Made by a program: the position numbers and the translations under genes. A stretch of 64,000 bases of DNA from Sphaerospermopsis torques-reginae ITEP-024 (GTDB taxonomy: Bacteria > Cyanobacteriota > Cyanobacteriia > Cyanobacteriales > Nostocaceae). Of the stretch, positions 53,801 to 62,526 are shown piece by piece. A model generated the notes under the pieces. It saw only the letters and a list, made by a program, of their open reading frames with translations, did not search any database and was not told the origin of the DNA. Within the stretch, counting starts at the first letter, position 1. The number at the start of each line of letters is the position of its first letter. The stretch lies in assembly GCF_019598945.1 (NCBI RefSeq), contig NZ_CP080598.1, positions 1,178,001 to 1,242,000 on the forward strand, written 5' to 3'.

Positions 53801-54604
53801 ATGAACATCAAAGGTCAATTACAATGTAAAGAAACTGCTCTGATTACTGGAGCAGCAAGTGGAATTGGCTACCAATTAGCCTGTATATTTGCCTCTGAGA
53901 ATTACAATCTAGTCCTAGTAGATAGAAACGAAATCAAACTTTTAGAAATCGATATTGATTTCAAAGAGAAATTTAATATTCCTGTTAAAATTATTGTCAA
54001 GGATTTATCTATCCCTACTGCTCCCCAAGAAATTTTCACAGAATTGCAACAAGATAATATTCAAGTTGATGTAATTGTGAATAATGCCGGATTTGGTACT
54101 TATGGTTTCTTTAATGAAACTAGCTTGAATCATGAATTAGAAATGTTGCAGGTAAATTTAGTTTGTTTAACTCATTTAACTAAGTTATTTCTCAAAAATA
54201 TGGTTAAGCAAGGTAAAGGTAAAATATTAAATGTTGCCTCTGCTGCTGCTTTTCAACCTGGTCCTTTAATGGCGGTTTATTTTGCCACTAAAGCTTATGT
54301 TTTATCCTTTTCAGAAGCTATTGCTAATGAGTTAGAAGGTACAGGTGTAACGGTAACAGTTTTGTGTCCAGGTTCAACTGTATCTGCGTTTCATGAACGC
54401 ACAGGAATGGCAGATTCTAAGCTGGTGAAGGGTCAAAAAATGATGGATGCGGAAACTGTGGCTTTGATTGGATATGATGCCTTAATGCGTGGTCAAACAA
54501 TAGTTATTCCTGGAATTTTAAATCAAGTATTGGCAAAAAGTGTCAGATTTTTCCCTCGAAAGCTGGTGACAAAAATTGTGAGAAGTATGCAAGAAAATAA
54601 CTAA
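53801..54604 (+). CDS. Short-chain dehydrogenase at the hetN position, without the RGSGR motif
   Basis: A 267-residue classical SDR: TGAASGIG (about 18-25), NNAG, catalytic Ser in NVASAAAF and YFATK. In Anabaena the gene after hglB is hetN, an SDR that carries RGSGR and inhibits HetR. Here the matching position reads KQGKGK just before ILNVAS, so the pattern-inhibiting motif is absent. The enzyme may instead reduce a keto group of the glycolipid chain. It is a close paralogue of the SDR at 21648-22439. The 74-base gap after hglB contains a hairpin. Confidence 0.88.
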   Translation: MNIKGQLQCKETALITGAASGIGYQLACIFASENYNLVLVDRNEIKLLEIDIDFKEKFNIPVKIIVKDLSIPTAPQEIFTELQQDNIQVDVIVNNAGFGTYGFFNETSLNHELEMLQVNLVCLTHLTKLFLKNMVKQGKGKILNVASAAAFQPGPLMAVYFATKAYVLSFSEAIANELEGTGVTVTVLCPGSTVSAFHERTGMADSKLVKGQKMMDAETVALIGYDALMRGQTIVIPGILNQVLAKSVRFFPRKLVTKIVRSMQENN

Positions 54605-54806
54605 TATTCAGTTCGATTAAATACTTCATGACTTACGCAAAACAGAACGAAAGTCATGGGTAGGGAACAGGGGGAAGATGGGGAGGTAAATAACCCTATC
54701 ACCAATAACCAGTCACCAATCACCTAAAATTACCACAGATTTTGATTGCTGTGATATTATAAGAGACTGCTGCATACATTTAGCAAAAATCGAAGTTTAA
54801 TCAATC

Positions 54807-55076
54807 ATGGCTCTTACGCAACAGCGCAAACAAGAAATCATCTCTGGCTTCCAAGTACACGAAACCGATACCGGATCTGCGGATGTCCAAATCGCTATGT
54901 TGACTGATCGTATTAACCGCCTCAGCCAACACCTGCAAGCTAACAAAAAAGATCACTCCTCCCGCCGAGGACTATTAAAGATGATCGGACAGCGCAAGCG
55001 TCTTTTAGCTTATGTTCTCAAAAACGACCGGGAAAAGTATCAGGCTTTGATTTCTCGCCTGGGCATTCGTGGTTAG
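54807..55076 (+). CDS. rpsO: 30S ribosomal protein S15
   Basis: An 89-residue protein of standard length. [40 protein letters not shown] and [12 protein letters not shown] are the universally conserved S15 segments that bind the 16S rRNA central domain. tattataag about 50 bases upstream may be the -10. The following PAM68 gene is 12 bases away, an arrangement frequent in cyanobacteria. Confidence 0.98.
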   Translation: MALTQQRKQEIISGFQVHETDTGSADVQIAMLTDRINRLSQHLQANKKDHSSRRGLLKMIGQRKRLLAYVLKNDREKYQALISRLGIRG

Positions 55077-55088
55077 GAATTATTGCTT

Positions 55089-55559
55089 ATGTCTGCTGAA
55101 GGATCAGAACGCAGTAATTTACCTTTTGAGCCAAATAAAAAGCGTCAAAAACCTGTAAAAACTAAAACTCAACCGATAGTAAAAACACAGGAATCTAATC
55201 AAAAGTCGCCAAAGCAACCACCTTACACGAAAGAGGAAATGGCGATTCCTGAAGTGGTCAGCCAGCGGATGATCCGCAGAGTCGCTGCATTTTGTGGGAT
55301 ACCTACAGCTTTAGGTATTACTACTCTGGTGGTCAGCTATTTGTTGGTCAGTTACGCTCATATCCAATTACCTCCCATCGCAGTATTATTGGTGAACATG
55401 GGATTATTTGGATTAGGAGTTTTAGGCATAACCTACGGTGTATTTTCCGCCTCTTGGGATGTAGAAAGACCTGGTACTTTACTAGGTTTCGGTGAATTTA
55501 GTACCAATTGGGGCAGAATGGTCGAAGGTTGGCGAGAAACACGCAAAAAGAACGTCTGA
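55089..55559 (+). CDS. PAM68-family photosystem II assembly protein
   Basis: A 156-residue membrane protein. A basic, Pro/Lys-rich N-terminus (about 1-50) is followed by IPEVVSQRMIRRVAAFCGIP, two membrane helices (ALGITTLVVSYLLVSYAHI; VLLVNMGLFGLGVLGITYGV) and the family end SASWDVERPGTLLGFGEFSTNWGR. PAM68 proteins help early photosystem II assembly and ribosome-linked insertion of CP47. ATG at 55089 is chosen over TTG 55083. It is co-transcribed with rpsO. Confidence 0.9.
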   Translation: MSAEGSERSNLPFEPNKKRQKPVKTKTQPIVKTQESNQKSPKQPPYTKEEMAIPEVVSQRMIRRVAAFCGIPTALGITTLVVSYLLVSYAHIQLPPIAVLLVNMGLFGLGVLGITYGVFSASWDVERPGTLLGFGEFSTNWGRMVEGWRETRKKNV

Positions 55560-55589
55560 TCAACGGCGATCAGGTATCTTGAGATAACT

Positions 55590-55633
55590 GCCATATTGGG
55601 TAAATTAGGGAATGAATTTTATCTGATTTATAC
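55590..55633 (+). repeat. Imperfect inverted repeat after the PAM68 gene
   Basis: ccatattgggta pairs with tacccaatatgc across a 17-base AT-rich loop. There is no clear T-run after it, so its role as a terminator is uncertain. Confidence 0.4.
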
Positions 55634-55783
55634 CCAATATGCAGATAAAGTACCTGACGCTACATTTTTTATATATCTTCTCGCTTAATTATTTAGTAAT
55701 TCCAGTAGCCAAAAATTAAATCAACATTCCTGACTCGGTAAATATTTGACTCAAAGTTTACTCAAAAATACAGGGATTTTAAA

Positions 55784-56842
55784 ATGATTGTTGTAATGAA
55801 AGTCGGCTCCCCACAGTCAGAAATAGATCGTTTAACTCAAGAATTAGCTGACTGGGGTTTAACACCAGAAAAAATCATTGGTAAACATAAGGTAGTAATA
55901 GGTTTAGTAGGTGAAACGGCGGATTTAGATCCCCTGCAAATTCAAGAACTCAGTCAATGGATCGAACAAGTATTAAGGGTGGAAGTACCCTATAAACGCG
56001 CTAGTCGTCAATTTCGCCACGGTGAAGCTTCTGAGGTGGTGGTAAATACTCCCGATGGTCCTGTAATTTTTGGTGAACATCATCCTTTAGTTGTGGTTGC
56101 TGGACCATGTTCGGTGGAAAATGAAACCATGATTGTGGAAACAGCAAAGCGGGTTAAGGCTGCTGGTGCTAAGTTCCTCCGTGGTGGTGCATACAAACCC
56201 CGGACTTCTCCTTATGCTTTCCAAGGTCACGGTGAAAGTGCTTTAGAATTATTAGCTAAGGCGCGGGAAGTCAGTGGACTAGGAATTATTACTGAAGTGA
56301 TGGACGCTGGAGATTTGGAAAAAATCGCCGAAGTTGCTGATGTGATTCAGGTAGGGGCGAGAAATATGCAAAATTTCTCCCTCTTAAAACAAGTAGGGGC
56401 GCAATCTAAACCAGTTCTTTTAAAACGCGGAATGGCGGCGACTATTGAAGATTGGTTAATGGCCGCTGAGTACATTTTAGCTGCTGGTAATCCGAATGTG
56501 ATTTTGTGTGAACGGGGAATTAGAACTTTTGATCGTCAGTATACGCGCAATACTTTAGATTTGTCCGTTGTGCCGGTATTAAGAAAACTCACTCACCTGC
56601 CGATTATGATTGATCCTAGTCATGGTGTAGGTTGGTCTGAGTTTGTACCTGCAATGGCAATGGCAGCGATCGCCGCTGGTACAGATTCTTTAATGATAGA
56701 AGTTCACCCCAACCCAGCCAAAGCTTTATCTGACGGACCCCAATCTTTAACCCCAGACAGGTTTGATCAACTGATGTCAGAATTAGCAGTTATTGGTAAA
56801 GCTATGGGACGTTGGCCACAACCTGCTTTGGCAACCGTTTAA
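55784..56842 (+). CDS. aroF: 3-deoxy-7-phosphoheptulonate (DAHP) synthase, type I-beta
   Basis: Condenses phosphoenolpyruvate and erythrose-4-phosphate, the first step of aromatic amino acid synthesis. 352 residues: an N-terminal ferredoxin-like/ACT-type regulatory extension (about 1-90, MIVVMKVGSPQSEIDRL) and a TIM barrel with VVAGPCSVEN, KFLRGGAYKPRTSPYAFQG, LLKRGMAATIEDWL and IDPSHGVG. The extension normally gives feedback control by Tyr/Phe. tyrA lies 1.8 kb downstream. Confidence 0.96.
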   Translation: MIVVMKVGSPQSEIDRLTQELADWGLTPEKIIGKHKVVIGLVGETADLDPLQIQELSQWIEQVLRVEVPYKRASRQFRHGEASEVVVNTPDGPVIFGEHHPLVVVAGPCSVENETMIVETAKRVKAAGAKFLRGGAYKPRTSPYAFQGHGESALELLAKAREVSGLGIITEVMDAGDLEKIAEVADVIQVGARNMQNFSLLKQVGAQSKPVLLKRGMAATIEDWLMAAEYILAAGNPNVILCERGIRTFDRQYTRNTLDLSVVPVLRKLTHLPIMIDPSHGVGWSEFVPAMAMAAIAAGTDSLMIEVHPNPAKALSDGPQSLTPDRFDQLMSELAVIGKAMGRWPQPALATV

Positions 56843-56935
56843 TAGGTGACAGGTGACAGGGCATTGGGCATTGGGCATTGGGTTATTAACTTCCCCCTGC
56901 TCCCTGCTCCCTGCTCCCTGCTCCCTGCCTCCTAT
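56843..56935. repeat. STRR block between aroF and the lipoprotein gene
   Basis: aggtgac, gcattgg and ctccctg heptamers, each in two to five units, fill the convergent intergenic region. Confidence 0.85.
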
Positions 56936-56938
56936 AAA

Positions 56939-57808
56939 TTATCTTCTTCTGCTACCAAAACCAGAAGAACGACGGCCTGAAGAACGGCTGCCACTACCAA
57001 AACTACTACCAGAATTACGGCGAGTAGAACTGGAATTACCAGAAGGACGGAGGTTACTGCTACCAAAACCTGAACCAGTAGCCCGACCGCTGGTATTTGT
57101 ACGGTTCGTTGTAGAAGTAGATCCACCAGAGGATCTAATTGAACCTGTAGTGCGGAAAGCTGTACGATTTCTTACAGATGCGGGTGGTTCATTATACCGT
57201 GAACGATAGCTGGAAACTGCTGCATCATAGCTAGAACCATATCCACCATAACCGGTCATAATTCCACCGGGCTGATAAACGGGAGGTACATAATATTGAG
57301 GTCTAAATAACAGACTACCAATAGCTTGACCTGCTAAGTTACCAGCTACAGCCCCTGCAAAAGGTGTCCAGAAGTTAGATTCTCTACGTACAATTACGGT
57401 TTCTGTTTGTCCTGTTGCAGGGTTGGTTTTGGTTTCAGTGACGTTGTGAACGTACTCAATTTTAAAGTCTTCTGTCAGATATAAGGCTGGCTGACCATTT
57501 TCTACCTTCAAGTAACTTTTTTTGCCCTCTTTGATTTCTTCCTCTGTCAGCCTTGCCATTTGTAATTTTTCTGTAGCAAAGGTTGGCGGCTGACTACCCA
57601 GTAAGAACAGGGTATACTCCCCATTGGCATCATTATAAGTGGCTTGTTGTACTTGATACTGTCCATCATTCAATTTGGTGGGGGTTGCACTTTGGCTGGT
57701 ACTTTGGCTACCACTTTGAGGAGAAGAGGTAGTTTGGTTTCCTCCCCCACAGGCGACACTTGTCAAGCACAAACTTAGTGCTAAACAAAAAATTGTTAGT
57801 TTACGCAT
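56939..57808 (-). CDS. Lipoprotein with a Ser/Gly/Arg-rich C-terminus
   Basis: A 289-residue exported protein. Numbering from ATG 57808, a lipoprotein signal LALSLCLTSVAC (lipobox SVAC, lipidated Cys about 20) is followed by a Ser/Thr/Gln linker, a folded part (about 45-150: DGQYQVQQATYNDANGEYTL, PALYLTEDFKIEYVHNV), a Gly-rich glycine-zipper-like stretch (AGAVAGNLAGQAIGSLLF) and a 90-residue tail rich in Ser, Gly and Arg. The upstream start at 57823 gives five more residues but agga precedes 57808. The function is unknown; the basic tail may contact peptidoglycan, membranes or nucleic acid. Confidence 0.8.
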   Translation of the reverse strand: MRKLTIFCLALSLCLTSVACGGGNQTTSSPQSGSQSTSQSATPTKLNDGQYQVQQATYNDANGEYTLFLLGSQPPTFATEKLQMARLTEEEIKEGKKSYLKVENGQPALYLTEDFKIEYVHNVTETKTNPATGQTETVIVRRESNFWTPFAGAVAGNLAGQAIGSLLFRPQYYVPPVYQPGGIMTGYGGYGSSYDAAVSSYRSRYNEPPASVRNRTAFRTTGSIRSSGGSTSTTNRTNTSGRATGSGFGSSNLRPSGNSSSTRRNSGSSFGSGSRSSGRRSSGFGSRRR

Positions 57809-57988
57809 TATAGTCCTGATCATTAGATAATTGTCCTTATGTGTTAGTTATCATTGCAGTAAGCATTAAGCTATCAGTAATCAGCTATCAGCTATCAGCT
57901 TCAACCTATAATTTTAAAACCCCTGGCTGACTCCTGAATACTTACTCATTGCCGATGTTAGGTGTGATAACTAAAGACTAACAACAAG

Positions 57989-58582
57989 TTACAATGGGAT
58001 CAATTCTGGAAAATACTGCAACAATTGATCGTTTGTGAGTTCGTCTCCTAGTTGGGCTGGTGAAAAATGCACTTGGATAGCGCGGAATTTACGTTTTTGC
58101 TGTAAGTTGATTAATGCTTTTAACCCTTCTTGTAAGGCTGCAATGTTGGAAAGGTCTGTTTCTAATTCTGGTACTTCTCCTTCAAATGCCACTGTTAGCA
58201 TAATCACAATGTTGCGGGTGACAGGAATAGATAAAGGTTGATCGTAACTAGAGGAAGAACCTAAATCAAATTCAGCGCCGTATCTTTGGGCGCAGTCGGT
58301 AAATAATTCATTGACATAATCTCCCGCTTCTCCTTCATTCCAAAAAACATCTCCTTCATTAGCTGATGAAAGCCAGTATTCATCATATCTGAGCAAAGTT
58401 TCACAAATTTCTACTAATTCTTCGCCCAAAACTTCTAAATCACCGTCAGCTTCAATTGCTTCTCTGGCGGCGCGGTTTAAAACTCCTAAAATTGGTGCTA
58501 CTTCACTGCCTGCTAAATGCACAAATAGACGACAAACTACATAGCGAGTTCTACCCATCATTTTATTAAAAAAATTGCTCAT
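57989..58582 (-). CDS. Conserved cyanobacterial protein (DUF1517-like)
   Basis: A 197-residue soluble protein. Its C-terminal half, RNIVIMLTVAFEGEVPEL...ALQEGLKALINLQQKRKF...IQVHFSPAQLGDELTNDQ, is the kind of pattern annotated as DUF1517 in cyanobacteria and chloroplasts; I am moderately sure. The N-terminal half (LAGSEVAPILGVLNRAARE, DYVNELFTDCAQRYG) is mostly helical and acidic. There is no signal peptide. It is divergent from tyrA with an 84-base shared upstream region. The function is unknown. Confidence 0.6.
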   Translation of the reverse strand: MSNFFNKMMGRTRYVVCRLFVHLAGSEVAPILGVLNRAAREAIEADGDLEVLGEELVEICETLLRYDEYWLSSANEGDVFWNEGEAGDYVNELFTDCAQRYGAEFDLGSSSSYDQPLSIPVTRNIVIMLTVAFEGEVPELETDLSNIAALQEGLKALINLQQKRKFRAIQVHFSPAQLGDELTNDQLLQYFPELIPL

Positions 58583-58666
58583 TTTTCTTCTCCATATAAT
58601 TTTCTTAGTTATAGCAGGAGTCAGAAATACAGATAATATTTCAAAGTTTAGTTGTTAAAGGCAAAA

Positions 58667-59506
58667 ATGAAAATTGGTATTTTAGGACTGGGACTGATAG
58701 GGGGTTCATTAGGTTTTGATTTACGTTCTCAAGGACATTATGTTTTAGGAGTTAGCCGTCGTGAATCAACCTGTCAACAAGCTGTTGATATTGGCAGTGT
58801 CGATCAAGCATCAATTGATTTGAGTTTGTTAGCTAGTGCTGAAGTTGTGTTTATTTGTACTCCTATAGGACTGATTGTGCCTCAAGTTGAACAGTTGGTT
58901 GCTCATTTGCCTGAGACTACTATTGTGACTGATGTAGGTTCAGTAAAAGCACCTATAGTCAATGCAATTTCTCCTCTATGGAATAATTTTATTGGCGGTC
59001 ATCCTATGGCGGGAAACACTGATGTGGGTATAGAGGCCGCACAGCGCAATTTATTTGTGAATCGGCCTTATGTACTCACACCAATAGAGACAACGCCAAC
59101 TACTGCCATTACTGTTTTAGAGGAAATTGTGCGATCGCTCGGTTCTATTATCTACCATTGTCAACCAGAAAAACACGACCGGGCTGTGAGTTGGATTTCC
59201 CATTTACCTGTAATGGTTAGCGCCTCTTTGATAGCTGCTTGTTTGGGTGAAACCGATCCAGAAATTTTGCAATTAGCTCAAAACCTTGCTAGTTCAGGAT
59301 TTCGAGATACCAGCCGCGTTGGTGCAGGAAATCCAGAATTAGGGGTGATGATGGCACAATATAATCGTCAAGCATTAATAAATTCACTACATCAATATCG
59401 TCAAAACCTCGACACATTTATTAATCTGATAGAAGAGGAAAACTGGGAAGTTTTAGAGCAAAAGCTCAAGTTAAATCAACAAAATCGTCCTAAATTTGTG
59501 GAATAG
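58667..59506 (+). CDS. tyrA: Prephenate/arogenate dehydrogenase
   Basis: A 279-residue enzyme of tyrosine synthesis that oxidatively decarboxylates arogenate (usual in cyanobacteria) or prephenate. Rossmann loop IGILGLGLIGGSLG (residues 3-16), CTPIG, TDVGSVK, the substrate motif GGHPMAGNTDVG and HDRAVSWISHLP are all present. It is the single-domain form without ACT or chorismate mutase parts. ATG at 58667 is chosen over an in-frame TTG at 58652 because the Rossmann strand begins at MKIGILG. Confidence 0.94.
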   Translation: MKIGILGLGLIGGSLGFDLRSQGHYVLGVSRRESTCQQAVDIGSVDQASIDLSLLASAEVVFICTPIGLIVPQVEQLVAHLPETTIVTDVGSVKAPIVNAISPLWNNFIGGHPMAGNTDVGIEAAQRNLFVNRPYVLTPIETTPTTAITVLEEIVRSLGSIIYHCQPEKHDRAVSWISHLPVMVSASLIAACLGETDPEILQLAQNLASSGFRDTSRVGAGNPELGVMMAQYNRQALINSLHQYRQNLDTFINLIEEENWEVLEQKLKLNQQNRPKFVE

Positions 59507-59935
59507 ATAATATCCTGAATTATGTACGGGTTTAGCATTACTAAACCCCTACTAATTCCTGAATACTTGACGGGTTTTATAAATATCAAATTTATGTAAT
59601 TTTGTTGCTTGTTGAGATAATTTGAATTTTATCAGAATCAGGATGTCCAGGATTTGATGATTTTCAGGATGTTGTTTGATGATTTTTTGTAGGTGGTGAA
59701 ATTTGTGTTTGTCTGAATCAGGATGTCCAGGATTTGAGGATTTATAGGATGTTGTTTATTTATTATCTGTTGGTTATTTATGGATGGTATAGAAAAGGTA
59801 AAAATTGATTATAGAAATATGATAATCAATAGAATATAAATTCATATATGTTAACTTTCAAATGAAAATCCTGTTAATCCTTTAATCCTGGACATCCTGA
59901 TTCAGATAATAAAATCTTTTCAATCAACCATAATA
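59507..59935. repeat. Intergenic region with three copies of the cctggacatcctgattca repeat
   Basis: Two copies in reverse orientation (about 59633-59674 and 59711-59754: tgaatcaggatgtccagga) and one in forward orientation (59866-59908) surround an AT-rich stretch. The opposing copies can pair. No gene is seen. Confidence 0.85.
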
Positions 59936-61294
59936 TTAATTATTGAGATATATCCTGACTAAAGAATTTACCTGAAATTTTACTTTCTCTTCTATTAACA
60001 CTTTTTCCACCAAACACCGACGATTTAAAGACTGTAAAACTTTCAAAAATCTAGCATTGGATAATTCTAACTCAGCAAGTTTTTGAGAAATATCTATGGG
60101 TTCATCCAGCATTGCAAACCAGTTAATTACCTGCTTTTCTAAATCTGATAAACGTTCTAAATGATTTTCTAACAGTGCTTCTATATCTCCTAAAAATACC
60201 TCATCTTCATCTATTAAAAATTGGGAAACTTGACCATTAAATAATTCTTTAATAGCTAATGTGATAATATTTAACCAACAAGGATGACCTTGATAAAGTT
60301 TGATTAGTTCATCCCATTTATCATCATCTTTTAAATCTTTTTCTTTCAATATTGCTTTAGCATCTTCTCCTAAACCTTGCAGATGTAATGTTTTTGTATG
60401 TTGGTTTTCACTTTCTAAAGTTTCGATAGCTGCGGGTTTTTCACAACTGATTAAAATTACACAACTTTCATGATGTGAGGTAGCAATTTGTTGAAAAAAT
60501 CTACTATAATCTTTGTATTCTGTTAAATATTGACCTGCTAAATTACCAAATTGAAAAATATTCTCTACATCATCAAGGATAATTAAACAACGAGATGATT
60601 TCAAATAATCTAGGATTTCAGGTAATGGGTTTTGTGATTGAGAAAGGAATTGTTGAAGGTCGTTTTTCAGATTTATCAGTTTAGGAAGATTATCAAGACT
60701 GCGATAAATAATATAATCAAATTGTGTGGTAATTTCTGAGATTAATTTCAGGGTTAATGCGGTTTTACCAATTCCACTTAATCCGTAGATTGTGATTAAT
60801 CTAGTGTGATTTTCTAATATCCATTGTTTGAGAGTAGCAATTTCTGAAGTGCGTCCATATTTATAGTTTAATTCTGGTGCTTTTGATAAGTCAATTCTGG
60901 GAGTTTGGTTTTGAGAATAAGATGATTGATTTTGTATATCTTCTAAATATTGGGAGTTTTCTTTACAGATATTTATATGACTATTAATATTACTACTAAT
61001 AATTTGTGAAGAATTACCATAATTGTAAATAGTAGATGTAGCTTGATTCTCTAAAATAGAACGAACATTACTTTGTTTAATATCTTCTTTAAAAATCTCA
61101 GATAGAAGTTTCCATAATTTTGCACCTTCTCTTTTTATATGATCATAACTATATCCATTATTATCTTTAATTTCACAAAAATCTTGAGATTGTAAAACAC
61201 CTTCTAATATAGACTTTTGCAATGAACTAAGACGGTTTCCCGTTTGATAAAAAACTTGATCATCAGCCCATTTTGATAATTCTTTGATGTTCAT
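59936..61294 (-). CDS. STAND (NB-ARC-like) NTPase lacking a sensor-repeat domain
   Basis: A 452-residue signalling ATPase. The N-terminal region (about 20-90: LSSLQKSILEGVLQSQDFCE...YSYDHIKREGAKLWKLLS) is the HTH-like domain that opens many Nostoc NB-ARC-WD40 proteins. An NTPase domain follows with Walker A GLSGIGKTALT (about 170-180) and Walker B SSRCLIILDDVENIF (about 233-247), then GLGEDAKAIL, GHPCWLN and a winged helix (about 385-450). The protein stops there: the WD40 or TPR repeats expected in full-length relatives are missing. The downstream flank is a repeat array. It may be a truncated gene or a compact version. Confidence 0.82.
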   Translation of the reverse strand: MNIKELSKWADDQVFYQTGNRLSSLQKSILEGVLQSQDFCEIKDNNGYSYDHIKREGAKLWKLLSEIFKEDIKQSNVRSILENQATSTIYNYGNSSQIISSNINSHINICKENSQYLEDIQNQSSYSQNQTPRIDLSKAPELNYKYGRTSEIATLKQWILENHTRLITIYGLSGIGKTALTLKLISEITTQFDYIIYRSLDNLPKLINLKNDLQQFLSQSQNPLPEILDYLKSSRCLIILDDVENIFQFGNLAGQYLTEYKDYSRFFQQIATSHHESCVILISCEKPAAIETLESENQHTKTLHLQGLGEDAKAILKEKDLKDDDKWDELIKLYQGHPCWLNIITLAIKELFNGQVSQFLIDEDEVFLGDIEALLENHLERLSDLEKQVINWFAMLDEPIDISQKLAELELSNARFLKVLQSLNRRCLVEKVLIEEKVKFQVNSLVRIYLNN

Positions 61295-61511
61295 ATATCA
61301 TTATGTGAATTGAGTAATTTTTTAAATTTTACTTAGTCTAGACACTAAAAACCACTTATTAGCACTAAAAGTAAATATTTTTAACAATTTTAATAGGCAG
61401 AAACACTATAGCACACTATTTGCTACTATATTACACCGTCAAATTACTCACTATATGATACCACATATACAAAAGAGATAAATATAATATTAAGTATGAG
61501 CAAATAAACTA
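61295..61511. other. Divergent AT-rich intergenic region
   Basis: About 217 bp of very AT-rich sequence between the STAND gene and the TM2 gene. It should hold both promoters, but no confident consensus was identified. Confidence 0.4.
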
Positions 61512-62081
61512 ATGGTATTAATAATGATTAACAAAGGTACTGCTTATTTATTGTGGTCACTGTGTTTCATTGGATTCGCAGGAATTCATCGTTTTTACTG
61601 TGGGAAACCACTATCAGGCTTGATTTATCTTTTTACATGGGGATTACTTGGATTTGGCCAATTTGCAGATTTGTTAATTATTCCGGGAATGGTGGATGAA
61701 AAAAACTTGAAATATCTGGCCTTACGTGGTGGTAATCAAAACAATAATCAATCAAACACGCAAACTGTTGTAGTTAACCTTGGTGGACAAGTCACCGGAC
61801 AAATACCAGAATCAGGTTATCATCCTTCTAATATTCAACTACCACAACAACAGTTTCCCCAAGGACAAATCAAACCTGCACCTTCAACCAAAAATGATGT
61901 TGTCACCCTTTTAAAGTTAGCTCAAAGTAAAGGTGGTAGCATATCACTCACTGATGCAGTGATTGAACTTGGTCAACCTACTTCAGAAGTGCGCTCAATT
62001 TTAGAAAATATTTGTACTGATGGACTCATGGAAATTACCAACGATAAATCCACAGGAGCAATAATTTACAGATTACTATAA
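61512..62081 (+). CDS. TM2-domain protein with C-terminal winged-helix-like segment
   Basis: A 189-residue protein. Residues 6-65 form a TM2 domain: two membrane helices with YLLWSLCFIGFAGIHRFYCG, GLIYLFTWGLLGFGQFADLL and the conserved DxxxIP-like DLLIIPGMV. A Gln/Asn/Pro-rich linker follows (about 75-125), then a 60-residue helical domain (DVVTLLKLAQSKGGSISLTD...SEVRSILENICTDGLMEI) that reads like a winged helix. TM2 proteins have no agreed function. Start 61512 or ATG 61524 (MINKGTAYLL) are both possible. Confidence 0.85.
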   Translation: MVLIMINKGTAYLLWSLCFIGFAGIHRFYCGKPLSGLIYLFTWGLLGFGQFADLLIIPGMVDEKNLKYLALRGGNQNNNQSNTQTVVVNLGGQVTGQIPESGYHPSNIQLPQQQFPQGQIKPAPSTKNDVVTLLKLAQSKGGSISLTDAVIELGQPTSEVRSILENICTDGLMEITNDKSTGAIIYRLL

Positions 62082-62526
62082 GTATAGTAGGGTGAGTTAG
62101 TGAGGGCGTAACCCACAACAGTAAATTCTTAAATCCTGGATATCCTGATTCAGACAAAATCACCGACTGGGAATTAATTCCCAGTCTCATAGCGAAAGTC
62201 TGTTAAAACAGACTATCAGAATTTAGTAGTAATTAATCAATTAAACATCCTGAAAATCCTTAAATCCTGGACATCCTGATTCAGACAATCTGCGTTTATC
62301 TGCGTTCTGATCCTGAAAATCCTTAAATCTTGGACATCCTGATTCAGACAAATTGATAAAATCAATAATCAAATTTACAAACCTACAGGAACACGCTATA
62401 ACCCATAATTGAGCAATTTACTTATCCTTTAGTTGTAGGATATTAGTCAATATTAATGATCTCAATTCCGTTTTACCCAACCATTTGCTATAATAAAACT
62501 AACTAAACTTTCCTGATAAAAATCTT
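62082..62526. repeat. Intergenic region with dispersed repeats and two palindromes
   Basis: Copies of the cctggacatcctgattca repeat at about 62126-62160, 62245-62287 and 62310-62351; a perfect 22-bp palindrome (62165-62186, arms gactgggaatt/aattcccagtc) and a hairpin agtctgt-taaa-acagact (62197-62214); and an atctgcgttt/atctgcgttc direct repeat after copy 2. No gene is seen. Confidence 0.85.

Noticed and set aside
53801-54604. Assignment of this SDR as hetN
   Set aside because: Position fits, but the RGSGR motif is missing and similarity is to another SDR in the window.
56853-57209. Plus-strand open frame of 118 codons rich in Pro, Glu, Leu and Arg
   Set aside because: It starts inside STRR sequence and runs antisense to the Ser/Gly/Arg-rich lipoprotein tail; its composition is just the reverse complement of that tail.
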